From Bacillus sp. DNRA2 (GTDB lineage: Bacteria > Bacillota > Bacilli > Bacillales > Cytobacillaceae), in the NCBI RefSeq assembly GCF_012843265.1, contig NZ_JABAIT010000013.1, forward strand, positions 57,822 to 121,821: a DNA stretch of 64,000 nt. Direction: 5' to 3'. The notes beneath the pieces are model-generated. The model was not told where the DNA came from and made no database searches. It saw nothing but the letters and a program-made list of their open reading frames with translations. The stretch's first letter is position 1. Every line of letters begins with the position of its first letter. The translations under genes and the position numbers were made by a program. Positions 16,200 to 24,831 of the stretch are shown piece by piece.

Positions 16200-17325
16200 A
16201 GTGGACTAGTTCAACTGCTTGTAGACAATATATTTGGTTTCGTCCATTAAGCTTTGCTTGATACAATGCTTGATCGGCAAAGTGAATCAGGGTTTCCGAA
16301 TTTGAACCCGAATCAGGTATTATAGAAGCGACCCCAACGCTAATTGTAACAAAAGGGCTGATCACAGATTGTTTATGTGGAAGTTTAAGTTCCTCAACAT
16401 CGAGTCTAATTTGCTCAGCTATTATTTCTGCATCTCGTAGCGTAGAATTTGGTACGATAATAGCAAATTCCTCGCCTCCGTAGCGAGCAGGCAAGCAAAT
16501 GGGATAATCAGTTACCCCAGAGAGTAAACGAGCTACACTTTTAAGACAATTGTCGCCCATTATGTGACCATATGTATCATTGTAATTTTTAAAGAAGTCG
16601 AGATCAAACATGATTAAGGAAAGTGGTTGTTTCAGCTTTTCGGCTTTTGTCCATTCAAAATCGAACTGCTCATCAAAATATCGGCGATTGGCAATCCCTG
16701 TTAATCCATCACGATTAGAACGATATTCTAATTCCTGGTTTAATTTCATAAGCTTTTGTTCAGTGGCTTTACGCTCAGTAATATCATTCACCATACCAAT
16801 GACATAAGAAAAATCACCTTGGTTATTTGGGAATAAGGAAGAAGTCACTTCACCCCACACAATCTGTCCATCTTTTCTAATATATCGTTTTTCTAATGTG
16901 TAGGATTCGATTTCCATCTTAACTAGTTTATGTAACTGTTCGTAATTTATTTGTGCATCCTCTGGTACGCTAATGTCATTTAATGTTAACTTTGTTAATT
17001 CACTTTCAGAATATCCTAACATTTCTTGTAGCTTTGGATTTACCATAACGGGGCGGCCATTTTGATCAATGAGAGCAACGCCAATTCCAGCTTTTTCGAA
17101 GATCGTCTGAAACCTTTTGTTACTTGTTTTAAGCTCCTTTGTATGATGTTTATTTCTGTCGTATATTTTACCCAGAATCCAAAAAATCGGGATGTAGAAT
17201 ACAATCATGATCATCTCAAAGATTTTATTTCCTGTTTCGGTAAAATGGAGCTTGTGGTGGAAAATCCACATGATTAATTGGAGTATTACAAGGGTTATTC
17301 CTACTAATCGACCTTTATACTTCAT
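16198..17325 (-). CDS. PAS-GGDEF diguanylate cyclase
   Basis: 375 residues. Two N-terminal membrane helices (LVGITLVILQLIMWIF, MIMIVFYIPIFWILG), a PAS domain about 69-185 (FEKAGIGVALIDQNGRP ... GMVNDITERK with the PAC end), then a GGDEF domain. The active site is RYGGEEFAII, GGEEF at 283-287; the RxxD inhibitory site is not obvious. It should make c-di-GMP from two GTP at the membrane in response to a PAS-sensed signal. RBS AGGAGGTGG. Confidence 0.92.
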   Translation of the reverse strand: MKYKGRLVGITLVILQLIMWIFHHKLHFTETGNKIFEMIMIVFYIPIFWILGKIYDRNKHHTKELKTSNKRFQTIFEKAGIGVALIDQNGRPVMVNPKLQEMLGYSESELTKLTLNDISVPEDAQINYEQLHKLVKMEIESYTLEKRYIRKDGQIVWGEVTSSLFPNNQGDFSYVIGMVNDITERKATEQKLMKLNQELEYRSNRDGLTGIANRRYFDEQFDFEWTKAEKLKQPLSLIMFDLDFFKNYNDTYGHIMGDNCLKSVARLLSGVTDYPICLPARYGGEEFAIIVPNSTLRDAEIIAEQIRLDVEELKLPHKQSVISPFVTISVGVASIIPDSGSNSETLIHFADQALYQAKLNGRNQIYCLQAVELVH

Positions 17326-17455
17326 GCTCCACCTCCTAAAGCGATAATATATCAGTATAATAATAGTAACTTAAACATATTTTATCACATTATGAAATTT
17401 ACATAACTTTGGGAATTGTAGATAATTTGAACGAACTAGTATATCTAATAAGAAA

Positions 17456-17477
17456 ACCTGTGATAAATTATCACAGG
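17456..17477 (-). terminator. Rho-independent terminator
   Basis: CCTGTGATAA / TTATCACAGG hairpin; T-rich tail on the minus strand, directly after the 17486-18310 gene. Confidence 0.8.
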
Positions 17478-17485
17478 ATCATGTT

Positions 17486-18310
17486 TTAAAGCTTTTTAAG
17501 CTTAGATGGATTATTGATTTTGTATGCCACAGTCCCATCGAAACGAAGCGCTTCATCGTCAATGTCTTTGCCTTTTGGTAGAGATTTTTTGACAATTTTA
17601 CCGTCAAATTCAAGCGTTTCTGCTGGTGTTAACTCAAATTTCTTCAGTGTTTTACTATGAGCACACCAAGCAAGACCTACTTCAACTGGTGTTTCAGAGT
17701 CAATCCTAACATTTTCCAGAATGACGACTTCATCATTTTCCTCATTAAAATGGTTCCAGCTTAGCGCAAATTGCTTTACTTGGGCGGTAAAATGAACCTT
17801 TTCCTCTGGGAGAATAAGTTTCGGTGCTTTTTCTTTTTTTACTTTGCTTGGTTGGGCGGCTTTTGGTGTAATTTCCCCGGAATCAGAAGATTGACTCTCA
17901 GGAGATGTCGTGGAGTCAATTGAACTGCTTTTCGCTCGATTGGAATCCTCCAAAGCTTCAATTTGTTCTGTTGTCGTTTGAATCATCAATTCCTTGGCGA
18001 AACTCGCAGACTGCATTTCTTTTAATAGGGCTGGATTAATACAAGATAGATTGCCATCTTGAAATTGGATGACTAACGTGTCAAATTCTCCGGTGACTCC
18101 GTAGGATTCGTAACCTTTGATCGTCACGAGACGTTGTAGCGTTCTTTCTTTGTACCAAAATTCTTTCTTAACATCCTTCGCACTACTTAAGCCCCATTCC
18201 CGAACTTTTTCGGCAAAGTGCTTTTCATCAGAAAAATGTATGTATTCACCTTTTGGCGGAATGTAGTGAGTTGTATTGGCAGTTTCAATATGCGGTAAAG
18301 TAATTGCCAT
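17486..18310 (-). CDS. Conserved hypothetical protein with Ser-rich linker
   Basis: 274 residues, soluble. An N-terminal domain (about 1-110, with FHxEKH-type helix and LVTIKGYESYGVTGEFDTLVIQFQDG strands) is joined by a Ser/Thr/Lys linker (about 125-165) to a C-terminal beta-rich domain (HFTAQVKQFALSWNHF ... DGTVAYKINNP). I do not recognise the family. RBS AAAGGATG; its own terminator at 17456. Confidence 0.75.
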   Translation of the reverse strand: MAITLPHIETANTTHYIPPKGEYIHFSDEKHFAEKVREWGLSSAKDVKKEFWYKERTLQRLVTIKGYESYGVTGEFDTLVIQFQDGNLSCINPALLKEMQSASFAKELMIQTTTEQIEALEDSNRAKSSSIDSTTSPESQSSDSGEITPKAAQPSKVKKEKAPKLILPEEKVHFTAQVKQFALSWNHFNEENDEVVILENVRIDSETPVEVGLAWCAHSKTLKKFELTPAETLEFDGKIVKKSLPKGKDIDDEALRFDGTVAYKINNPSKLKKL

Positions 18311-18475
18311 GCTTTCACATCCTTTCTAACCTATTTTACAATGGGAAAAGGATAAAAAGCCAATCGAGATGTTCAAGAATTAGTTCGAAATGAGAAAGTT
18401 CAATATTTGAAATATATTTGACTTCCTTGTAAGATTTTTTTAGGTAAAAATAAAACAAAAAGGTGCGCAATTGAC

Positions 18476-19564
18476 ATGAAAATTACAATCATCCTCGCTG
18501 TTATTCTGACCATTATTATTTATGGACTGCTTTGCTATTATATCGGCCGAAACGGCTGGATTCTGATCAAAAATACCACCTTAACTAAATACAAAAAAAG
18601 CTATATTACCTTAATAGTTTTTCTTTCGCTGTCCTTATTTTTCGAAATTATGCTTCCATATCGGCCGCTACAATGGATTAGCGGCTATTGGATGGCCATC
18701 CTTTCGTATAGTATCTTGATTTTACCGCTTGCAAACTTGCTTTATTTTTTATTAAAAAAGAAATATTTGGTACCAATTTCGATCGGAGTCATCGGTGTTT
18801 ACTTTTTTATTTTTCTCTATGGTACATACAATGCATGGACTCCTACGGTTCGGAACTATACTGTAGAAATCAATAAAAGGTCAGACCTTAAAGATTTGAA
18901 AATTTTCATGGCTTCAGACATTCACTTGGGACAATTAGTCGGAAAGAATCATTTGGAGCGTTTGGTTGATTTAGTCAATACGGAAAAGCCTGATATTGTG
19001 CTACTTCCAGGTGATCTTATCAATGACAATATTGAACCTTATCTAAAGCAAAATATGGGGGAAGTTCTCGGTAAGGTAGATGCGCCCCTTGGTGTATATG
19101 CTGTACTTGGAAATCATGATTACTACGGTGGTGATAAGGATGATATCATTTCCGAGATGAACAAGCTAGGAATTCACGTGTTAATGGACGATTTTATTAA
19201 AATTCAAGATTTTTATCTTGTTGGCAGGAAGGAACACACGGATAACAGTCGAATAAAACTTAATGACTATCTTAATAAATTGGATAAAAATAGACCAATC
19301 ATTATGATGGATCATCAACCGAAGGACCTCAAGGAAGCAGAGGAATTTGGCGTGGATATTTTATTATCAGGACACACCCACCGAGGTCAACTTTGGCCGG
19401 CCAATCTGCTCACGCATCTCATTTATGAAAACGATTATGGATATTTAAAAAAAGGTGAGCTTCATTCCCTCGTTTCATCTGGGTTTGGTTTGTGGGGACC
19501 ACCGCTTCGAATCGGTACCCAAGCAGAGGCAATGGTCATTGAGGTTAAGTTCGTTGGCAAATAG
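18476..19564 (+). CDS. Membrane-anchored metallophosphoesterase (YkuE-like)
   Basis: 362 residues. Four hydrophobic helices in the first ~120 residues, then a calcineurin-like domain: ASDIHLGQ, LLPGDLINDN, GNHDYYGG, MMDHQP and LSGHTHRGQLWP, which together give the dinuclear metal ligands. Such proteins hydrolyse phosphate esters at the membrane; YkuE-like members process lipid-linked substrates (UDP-sugar lipids), but the exact substrate is unknown. Followed 17 bases later by bluB on the same strand. Confidence 0.88.
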   Translation: MKITIILAVILTIIIYGLLCYYIGRNGWILIKNTTLTKYKKSYITLIVFLSLSLFFEIMLPYRPLQWISGYWMAILSYSILILPLANLLYFLLKKKYLVPISIGVIGVYFFIFLYGTYNAWTPTVRNYTVEINKRSDLKDLKIFMASDIHLGQLVGKNHLERLVDLVNTEKPDIVLLPGDLINDNIEPYLKQNMGEVLGKVDAPLGVYAVLGNHDYYGGDKDDIISEMNKLGIHVLMDDFIKIQDFYLVGRKEHTDNSRIKLNDYLNKLDKNRPIIMMDHQPKDLKEAEEFGVDILLSGHTHRGQLWPANLLTHLIYENDYGYLKKGELHSLVSSGFGLWGPPLRIGTQAEAMVIEVKFVGK

Positions 19565-19581
19565 AAAAAAGGGGGAGAATC

Positions 19582-20229
19582 ATGTTTTCACAAGCAGAAA
19601 AGGAAGCGGTATATAAAGCAATCTATCATCGCCGCGATATCCGCACGTTTCTACCAGATCCGGTTCCAGAGGAATCGTTAAATCGAATTTTACATGCTGC
19701 ACATCATGCTCCGTCAGTGGGCTTTAGTCAGCCATGGAATTTTGTTATTATCTCTTCTGATGAGGTAAAAGAAAGACTGGCATGGGCTGCTGATAAAGAG
19801 CGGCGCGCACTTGCGATTCATTATGAAGAAAACGAAGAGAAGGAATCGAAGTTTTTAGGGTTAAAGATTCAGGGATTAAAGGAAGCACCACTAACCATTT
19901 GTGTTACCTGTGACCCTACGCGAGGTGGCTCCCATGTATTGGGACGTAATTCGATACCTGAAACTGATGCACTTTCAACCGCCTGTGCGATTCAAAATAT
20001 GTGGTTGGCAGCCTGTGTTGAAGGGCTGGCAATGGGCTGGGTCAGCTTTTATAAAAAGAACGATGTGCGTGATATTCTTCAAATTCCACCGCATATTGAT
20101 CCATTAGCATTAATCTCAATTGGCTATACGGACCATTATCCAGAGCGGCCGTTGTTGGAACTTGCCAATTGGGAAAAACGACAAGAATTGGACCAGTTGA
20201 TTTTTCAAGATCAATGGGGGCAAAAATAG
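19582..20229 (+). CDS. bluB: 5,6-dimethylbenzimidazole synthase
   Basis: 215 residues, nitroreductase-like flavoprotein. The BluB signature is visible: YKAIYHRRDIRTFLPDPV, HHAPSVGFSQPWNFVII, later ALSTACAIQNMWLAACVEGLAMGWVSFYK. It fragments FMNH2 with oxygen to make DMB, the lower ligand of cobalamin. RBS GGGGGAG. No other cobalamin gene is adjacent, so it may serve remodelling or a distant pathway. The terminator lies at 20244. Confidence 0.9.
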   Translation: MFSQAEKEAVYKAIYHRRDIRTFLPDPVPEESLNRILHAAHHAPSVGFSQPWNFVIISSDEVKERLAWAADKERRALAIHYEENEEKESKFLGLKIQGLKEAPLTICVTCDPTRGGSHVLGRNSIPETDALSTACAIQNMWLAACVEGLAMGWVSFYKKNDVRDILQIPPHIDPLALISIGYTDHYPERPLLELANWEKRQELDQLIFQDQWGQK

Positions 20230-20243
20230 GGCTGATAATAAAT

Positions 20244-20277
20244 CGAGGCTGTTCGATTGATGACCGGACAGCCCCTT
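20244..20277 (+). terminator. Probable terminator after bluB
   Basis: GAGGCTGTTCG pairs with GGACAGCCCC; the T tract is weak, so efficiency is uncertain. Confidence 0.55.
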
Positions 20278-20286
20278 CGTTTATGA

Positions 20287-20508
20287 AATTAACTCCTGTC
20301 GTGCTTATAGGCTTCTGAACTCAGGAAAATTTGGTTTAATGAACACATGAAGGGCTCATAAGTTCAAAACTCGGAAATTATTTTGCGGAAATGAACTCAT
20401 AATGGGTTCATAAGTTCAAAACTCGGAGAATAATTTACGGAAATGAACTTATGAAGAGCTCATGAGTTCAAAACTCGGAGAATTATACTGAGAAATGAAC
20501 TCATAACA
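20287..20508 (+). repeat. 52-bp tandem hairpin repeat array (array 1)
   Basis: Units begin at 20339, 20391 and 20443, exactly 52 apart, with a partial unit at 20495 and a diverged unit before 20339. Each holds an inverted repeat of the form TGAACT-n-AGTTCA around an ATAA...TCAT core, then a linker of about 25 bases containing CTCGGAGAAT. Not coding, since 52 is not a multiple of three and no RBS is seen. The layout matches the arrays at 26.8 and 50.9 kb although the stem sequence differs. Confidence 0.85.
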
Positions 20509-20510
20509 GT

Positions 20511-20741
20511 TTATGATGTTTGTTGTTCATAGTCCTCATCTATAATGTGGATTAATGAGCTTCTTTTAACCCAATATTGGAAATTATCCATCGGAAAAAC
20601 GCCTCGACAGTTTGAGTTATGCATTTGGACGACGACGCTCTCTGGTGTCACTTCAATAATTTTCAGTTTTTCAGCTTTGCTAATATTCGGGACAAAGCTA
20701 CTCGTAATTTCAAACTCCATATCGTTAACTAATTTTAACAT
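20511..20741 (-). CDS. Small hypothetical protein, 76 residues
   Basis: ATG 20739-20741 with AAGGAG upstream. The sequence MLKLVNDMEFEITSSFVP is followed by EKLKIIEVTPESVVVQMHNSNCRGVFPMDNFQYW. It is a compact beta-rich domain that resembles small RNA/ligand-binding or regulator domains, but no family is recognised. It ends beside array 1. Confidence 0.7.
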   Translation of the reverse strand: MLKLVNDMEFEITSSFVPNISKAEKLKIIEVTPESVVVQMHNSNCRGVFPMDNFQYWVKRSSLIHIIDEDYEQQTS

Positions 20742-20833
20742 TATTTTGCTCCTTTATTTTTACATAGTTACATAAGTATTCTCTCCATTAATCGGAACGT
20801 TATCCATAAAATGGATAATTTGTTGCGATATAA

Positions 20834-20860
20834 AAGACATAGCAACTGAAAGCTATGCCT
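20834..20860 (-). terminator. Rho-independent terminator
   Basis: GGCATAGC / GCTATGTC stem with a T-rich tail on the minus strand, after the 71-residue gene. Confidence 0.75.
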
Positions 20861-20867
20861 TAATAAT

Positions 20868-21083
20868 TTACAGGCTTTGAACTTGTTCGTCAAAGATTTG
20901 TTTTTGTTTCATGATAATGTCAATCGCTTGCTCAGATACATGGCTCAATTCTTGATAAAGCTCTTTTGAAGCGTGCCCATCACCTTCTTGTACCTCCTGA
21001 AATACTTGCTCAGCAAGTTTCCGTCGTTTATGACCAATCTCTCGCAATTCATCACCGAGTTGTTCAAATTGCTGTCGATCCAT
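20868..21083 (-). CDS. Small helical hypothetical protein, 71 residues
   Basis: RBS TAGGAGGT precedes ATG 21083. Sequence MDRQQFEQLGDELREIGHKRRKLAEQVFQEVQEGDGHAS..., almost entirely alpha-helical and charged, a predicted helical hairpin like small coat or cytosolic helper proteins of bacilli. No family recognised. Confidence 0.7.
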   Translation of the reverse strand: MDRQQFEQLGDELREIGHKRRKLAEQVFQEVQEGDGHASKELYQELSHVSEQAIDIIMKQKQIFDEQVQSL

Positions 21084-21110
21084 TCAGATACCTCCTAATC
21101 TAAAAACAAC

Positions 21111-21168
21111 GCTGTGTTTATGTTGATTTCCGCTCCAAGCAACTTGCGAATAATCAACATAACACAGC
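21111..21168 (-). repeat. Hairpin made from ends of the GC-rich repeat; terminator for the SDR gene
   Basis: Left arm 21111-21128 and right arm 21152-21168 pair over 17 bp with one bulged T. The inner sequence TGTTGATTTCCGCTCC (21121-21136) is an exact reverse complement of the end of the GC-rich repeat at 51288-51303, and the right arm carries the matching AATCAACA end. It therefore looks like an internally deleted copy that kept both ends. On the minus strand the hairpin is followed by T-rich sequence and can terminate the SDR gene. Confidence 0.65.
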
Positions 21169-21227
21169 CTATAATAAAAAAACCAATATGTAAGATTAGG
21201 ATTTACTTAATTTAAGAAACCTATTCA

Positions 21228-22064
21228 TTATTTTAATAACAGTTTAAGAATGATATTTTCAAGAGTTCGCCATGGCAAGAGACTTTTCAGTATAATGTTC
21301 AGTTTTACCCCTTTACCAATCGGATAACGAAGCTTTGGTGATTTTTGCATGGAAGCTATTTCAGCAACAAGTTTGGCGACATCGAGTGGATTTCCATGTT
21401 TTGCTTTTCCGGTGTTCACCTGATTTAAAATTCTATTCAGATATTCATGATAGGGGGAGTCTTGATTAACAGGGATTGTGTCGATAATCGACCAAATATT
21501 GGTTGAATAGGATCCAGGCTCAATCAGGACAACGTCAATTCCGAAGGGCTTAAGTTCAAGACGCAAGCTTTCACTGTATCCTTCAAGGGCGTGTTTTGAG
21601 GCAACATATGGAGACATCCCAGGAAAGCCAATTTTTCCGCTGATACTGCTCATATTTATGATTTTACCATGACCTTGGGTGCGCATAATTGGGAGGACGA
21701 CATTGGTAACACTAATCACTCCAAAGAAATTCGTTTCAAATTGCTGCCGATATTGATCAATTGAAATTTCCTCACTAAAGCCGCCAAGAGCATAACCAGC
21801 GTTATTGACCAAAACATCGATGGTTTTAAAACGTGGTAAATATTCAGAAAATTGTTGAATACTTTCGATTGAAGTGACATCTAGACAGTGGAGGTGGATT
21901 CGCTTAACTACACCAGCTTGATTGGCTAGTTCTAGGAGAGAATCTGCTTTTTTGAGGTCCCGCATTGTTGCGACAACTTGAAATTCTTGTTTTGCGAGTT
22001 CAATGGCGCTTAACAGGCCAAAGCCGCTGGAGGCACCCGTAATGATGGCTATTTTATCGTTCAT
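21228..22064 (-). CDS. Short-chain dehydrogenase/reductase (classical SDR)
   Basis: 278 residues. NAD(P)-binding TGASSGFG (residues 9-16), structural NNAG, catalytic Ser in NMSSISG, YxxxK in YVASKHALEGYSESLRLEL. Typical classical SDR length plus a short hydrophobic C-terminal region. Substrate unknown. Promoter region upstream is A/T rich; downstream is the 21111-21168 hairpin. Confidence 0.9.
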   Translation of the reverse strand: MNDKIAIITGASSGFGLLSAIELAKQEFQVVATMRDLKKADSLLELANQAGVVKRIHLHCLDVTSIESIQQFSEYLPRFKTIDVLVNNAGYALGGFSEEISIDQYRQQFETNFFGVISVTNVVLPIMRTQGHGKIINMSSISGKIGFPGMSPYVASKHALEGYSESLRLELKPFGIDVVLIEPGSYSTNIWSIIDTIPVNQDSPYHEYLNRILNQVNTGKAKHGNPLDVAKLVAEIASMQKSPKLRYPIGKGVKLNIILKSLLPWRTLENIILKLLLK

Positions 22065-22132
22065 GTTTGGCTCCTTAACTAAGCTTTTCTTTAATTTTAA
22101 CGAGTGAACGCCTTTAGTGGCAAATGAAAGAT

Positions 22133-22163
22133 AAAAAAGCGGCCAAATAATTGGTCGCTTTTT
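22133..22163 (-). terminator. Rho-independent terminator
   Basis: AAAAAAGCGGCCAA pairs with TTGGTCGCTTTTT around a four-base loop; it ends the small gene at 22222-22356 (minus). Confidence 0.8.
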
Positions 22164-22221
22164 AATATCGGCGATTAAATCCGAAAAACGGCGATTATTT
22201 CAAAAACCGATGATGAACCAG

Positions 22222-22356
22222 TCAAGATTGTTTATTTTTTAAATCTTGCTTCGTAATGGCGCTTCTTATGTCAGTGTCCTTGTTGAATTCAGTATCCTGT
22301 CGTTTAGTATTTGGGTATTTATTCATCCGTTCGCGGTTATTATTTTTATTCGTCAT
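22222..22356 (-). CDS. Small polar hypothetical protein, 44 residues
   Basis: ATG 22354-22356, RBS GGGAGG 7-8 bases upstream, TGA 22222-22224. Sequence starts MTNKNNNRERMNKYPNTKRQ and is almost wholly polar, with 14 Asn/Gln and 12 Lys/Arg, as in small spore or cytosolic proteins of bacilli. It sits between a SASP gene and its own terminator. Function unknown. Confidence 0.65.
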   Translation of the reverse strand: MTNKNNNRERMNKYPNTKRQDTEFNKDTDIRSAITKQDLKNKQS

Positions 22357-22392
22357 CTAAAGACCTCCCATCGTAATAAAAACGAGGAAAGG

Positions 22393-22409
22393 ACCCATTC
22401 GCGGGTCCA
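22393..22409 (-). terminator. Terminator-like hairpin after the SASP gene
   Basis: GGACCC and GGGTCC pair around a five-base loop, with a T-rich run on the minus strand. Confidence 0.65.
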
Positions 22410-22433
22410 ATCCAGTGAAACCATAACAACCAT

Positions 22434-22628
22434 TTATTGATTTTGTTGATTTCGCAATGATTGCTCGCCGAGGGCGATCAGTCGTTTTGTCATCTCGCCA
22501 CCGACAGAACCATTTGCTCTTGCGGTCGTATCTGCACCAAGTTGAACTCCAAACTCATTGGCAATTTCCTCTTTCATTTGCCCTAGTGCGCTTTCTGATC
22601 CAGGAACCAAAAGTTTGTTTCTAGCCAT
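22434..22628 (-). CDS. Alpha/beta-type small acid-soluble spore protein
   Basis: 64 residues. The SASP core is clear: [33 protein letters not shown], including the GPR-type cleavage region EIANEFGV. It binds and protects spore DNA and is cut at germination. The RBS is GGGAGTGATGG region upstream of ATG 22628; a GAGCTAA/TTAGCTC hairpin lies in the leader near 22653-22670. The forespore sigma-G promoter is not clear by eye. Confidence 0.95.
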   Translation of the reverse strand: MARNKLLVPGSESALGQMKEEIANEFGVQLGADTTARANGSVGGEMTKRLIALGEQSLRNQQNQ

Positions 22629-22797
22629 GATCCATCACTCCCGCCGAAAAAATTTGAGCTAAAAAATTAGCTCATCGTTAATTTCTCCGAAATTTTGCAC
22701 CTGATTCGATGTATATTTTTCCTTACAAAAAAGTGGTATTTGTGTATTTTTTTAAAATTGCTAATTGTATTTCTTTTCATTATATGGTAATTTTCTA

Positions 22798-22829
22798 TAT
22801 GTTAACTAAAATAAAAATCAGGTTTACAA
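22798..22829 (+). promoter_or_regulatory. BirA operator upstream of bioB
   Basis: GTTAAC at 22801-22806 and GGTTTACAA at 22821-22829 form the split inverted TTAAC...GTTTAC pattern of biotin operators, about 50 bases before bioB. BirA-bound repression by biotin is expected. Confidence 0.6.
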
Positions 22830-22875
22830 AAAACAACGACGTTATATTTATTTTATGAAAAAGGGGAAACGAAGG

Positions 22876-23871
22876 ATGGAAGTAACGACTAAGAAAGATT
22901 GGAAAAAGCTAGCACAAAATATTATTGATGGTTACCACATTACCGAAGAAGAGGCTTTGGCGATTATTCAAGCGAAAGATGAAGAAATTCTAGAAATTAT
23001 GAACGCGGCTTATATGATACGCCATCATTATTTTGGCAATAAAGTAAAATTAAATATGATTATTAATACAAAATCAGGGCTTTGTGCAGAGGATTGCGGT
23101 TATTGTTCACAATCCATTGTTTCAGATGCGCCAATCGAAAAATACGGCTGGCTAACAAAAGAGGAAATTGTCGCTGGAGCTCAGGAGTCTATTCGCCGCA
23201 AAGCAGGTACATACTGCATTGTCGCTTCAGGACGACGTCCAACTGATCGTGAGATTGATCATGTCATTGAAGCCGTGCAACAAATTCGTGAAACCACTGA
23301 TTTGAAAATTTGTTGTTGCCTGGGCTTCTTGAATGAAGAGCATGCGAAAAAACTATCTGAAGCAGGAGTTCACCGTTATAACCACAACATTAATACAAGT
23401 AAAGGGAACTATCAAAACGTTTGTTCGACACACTCGTATGAGGACAGAGTTGATACGGTGGAAAAGGCAAAGGAATCTGGAATGTCTCCTTGTTCTGGGG
23501 CGATTTTTGGCATGGGCGAAAAAGATCTTGAGGCAGTGCAAGTTGCAACTACATTACGCCAATTGGACGCTGACTCAATTCCGTGTAATTTCTTAAACGC
23601 AATTGAAGGTACGCCTTTAGAAGGACAAAAGCAATTGAACCCACGTAAATGTTTGAAACTATTAGCGATGATGCGTTTTGTGAATCCAACTAAAGAAATT
23701 CGGATGAGTGGTGGTCGAGAAGTGAATTTCCGCTCCTTACAGCCGATGGGACTATATGCTGCCAACTCGATTTTTGTGGGTGATTATTTAACAACAGAAG
23801 GCCAAGAGCCAACTGCAGACTGGGGGATGATTGAAGACCTAGGCTTTGAAATTGAGCATTGTGCAATATAA
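22876..23871 (+). CDS. bioB: Biotin synthase
   Basis: 331 residues from ATG 22876, chosen because AAGGGGA sits about 10 bases upstream; ATG 22855 has no RBS. Radical-SAM cluster motif CAEDCGYCSQS (about residues 65-75), with further conserved YNHNINTSKGNY and GREVNFRSLQPMGLYAANS. It inserts sulfur into dethiobiotin with SAM and an auxiliary 2Fe-2S cluster. It stands alone, without the usual bioWAFD genes, behind a BirA operator, and is ended by the hairpin at 23909. Confidence 0.95.
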   Translation: MEVTTKKDWKKLAQNIIDGYHITEEEALAIIQAKDEEILEIMNAAYMIRHHYFGNKVKLNMIINTKSGLCAEDCGYCSQSIVSDAPIEKYGWLTKEEIVAGAQESIRRKAGTYCIVASGRRPTDREIDHVIEAVQQIRETTDLKICCCLGFLNEEHAKKLSEAGVHRYNHNINTSKGNYQNVCSTHSYEDRVDTVEKAKESGMSPCSGAIFGMGEKDLEAVQVATTLRQLDADSIPCNFLNAIEGTPLEGQKQLNPRKCLKLLAMMRFVNPTKEIRMSGGREVNFRSLQPMGLYAANSIFVGDYLTTEGQEPTADWGMIEDLGFEIEHCAI

Positions 23872-23908
23872 AACAGTAATATACAATCATTCATAATTAA
23901 TATTTGCT

Positions 23909-23945
23909 AAGCTGATGAACTTTCAATTCGTTCATCAGCTTTTTC
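23909..23945 (+). terminator. Rho-independent terminator after bioB
   Basis: AAGCTGATGAAC pairs with GTTCATCAGCTT around a nine-base loop, then TTTTTC. Confidence 0.9.
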
Positions 23946-24079
23946 TATTTTCTGATCATCAAAAGAAATCGTAGATTAGTCCACAAATTAAATATATTTT
24001 ATAATGTACGATCATAAAGATTATGATATAATAAATTGGTTTCATATTATGTTGAAATATTAATGTGTTATTTTCATAA

Positions 24080-24147
24080 AGAGGTTCTAGCTACCCTCTC
24101 AAAAAAACTAAGGAAAACAGCACTGCTTTCTTAGTAGTGCTGTTTTT
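24080..24147 (+). ncRNA. PreQ1-I riboswitch with terminator expression platform
   Basis: The 34-nt aptamer 24080-24113 contains AGAGGTTCTAGCTACCCTCT followed by an A-run and ACTAAGG, the class I preQ1 aptamer core. A strong terminator follows: AAACAGCACT (from 24115) pairs with AGTGCTGTTT ahead of a T run. PreQ1 binding should promote termination and so lower queC-folE expression. Confidence 0.93.
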
Positions 24148-24168
24148 TATGTAAAGGAGCATGAAAAA

Positions 24169-24828
24169 ATGAAAAGCGACAAGGCCATAGTAGTTTTCAG
24201 TGGAGGCCAAGACAGTACAACCTGTTTATTTTGGGCAATGCAACAGTTTAAAGAAGTCATCGCAGTAACGTTCGATTACAATCAACGCCACATTACCGAA
24301 ATCGAATGTGCCAAGAATATTACGAAAGAACTTGGGATTCAACACCATATATTAGATATGTCATTATTAAATCAATTAGCTCCCAATGCTTTAACTAGAG
24401 CTGATATTGAAGTAAAAGCTGGAGAAAACGGAGCACTACCTTCGACGTTTGTGCCAGGACGAAACTTGTTATTTATGTCATTCGCTGGTGTACTAGCATA
24501 TCAGGTTGGCGCAAAACATATTGTTACTGGTGTTTGCGAAACTGATTTTAGTGGCTATCCGGATTGCCGTGATGCATTTGTAAAATCGTTAAACGTGACA
24601 TTAAATCTGGCAATGGACGGTCAATTTGTGATTCACACACCACTTATGTGGTTAAATAAAGCGGAGACGTGGAAGCTCGCAGATCAGCTTGGTGCATTTG
24701 ATTTTGTTCGTGAAAAGACATTAACCTGTTATAACGGCATTATTGCCGATGGTTGTGGTGAATGTCCTGCCTGTAAGCTCCGTCAAAATGGGCTTGAAGA
24801 ATATTTACACGAAAGAAAGGAGCTATAA
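24169..24828 (+). CDS. queC: 7-cyano-7-deazaguanine synthase
   Basis: 219 residues. N-type ATP-PPi loop SGGQDSTTC (residues 12-20), QRH and the zinc-site motif [13 protein letters not shown] near the C-terminus. It converts 7-carboxy-7-deazaguanine, ammonia and ATP to preQ0. First gene of a four-gene queuosine operon, directly behind a preQ1 riboswitch. RBS AAAGGAG. Confidence 0.97.
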   Translation: MKSDKAIVVFSGGQDSTTCLFWAMQQFKEVIAVTFDYNQRHITEIECAKNITKELGIQHHILDMSLLNQLAPNALTRADIEVKAGENGALPSTFVPGRNLLFMSFAGVLAYQVGAKHIVTGVCETDFSGYPDCRDAFVKSLNVTLNLAMDGQFVIHTPLMWLNKAETWKLADQLGAFDFVREKTLTCYNGIIADGCGECPACKLRQNGLEEYLHERKEL

Positions 24829-24831
24829 TAC

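Noticed and set aside
20287..20508. Array 1 as a CRISPR array
   Set aside because: The whole 52-bp unit is repeated; there are no unique spacers of 30-40 bp between short repeats and no cas genes nearby. The same applies to arrays 2 and 3.
22246..22440. 64-codon plus-strand frame opposite the 44-residue gene
   Set aside because: No RBS and overlaps a better minus-strand gene with AGG-rich RBS and terminator.
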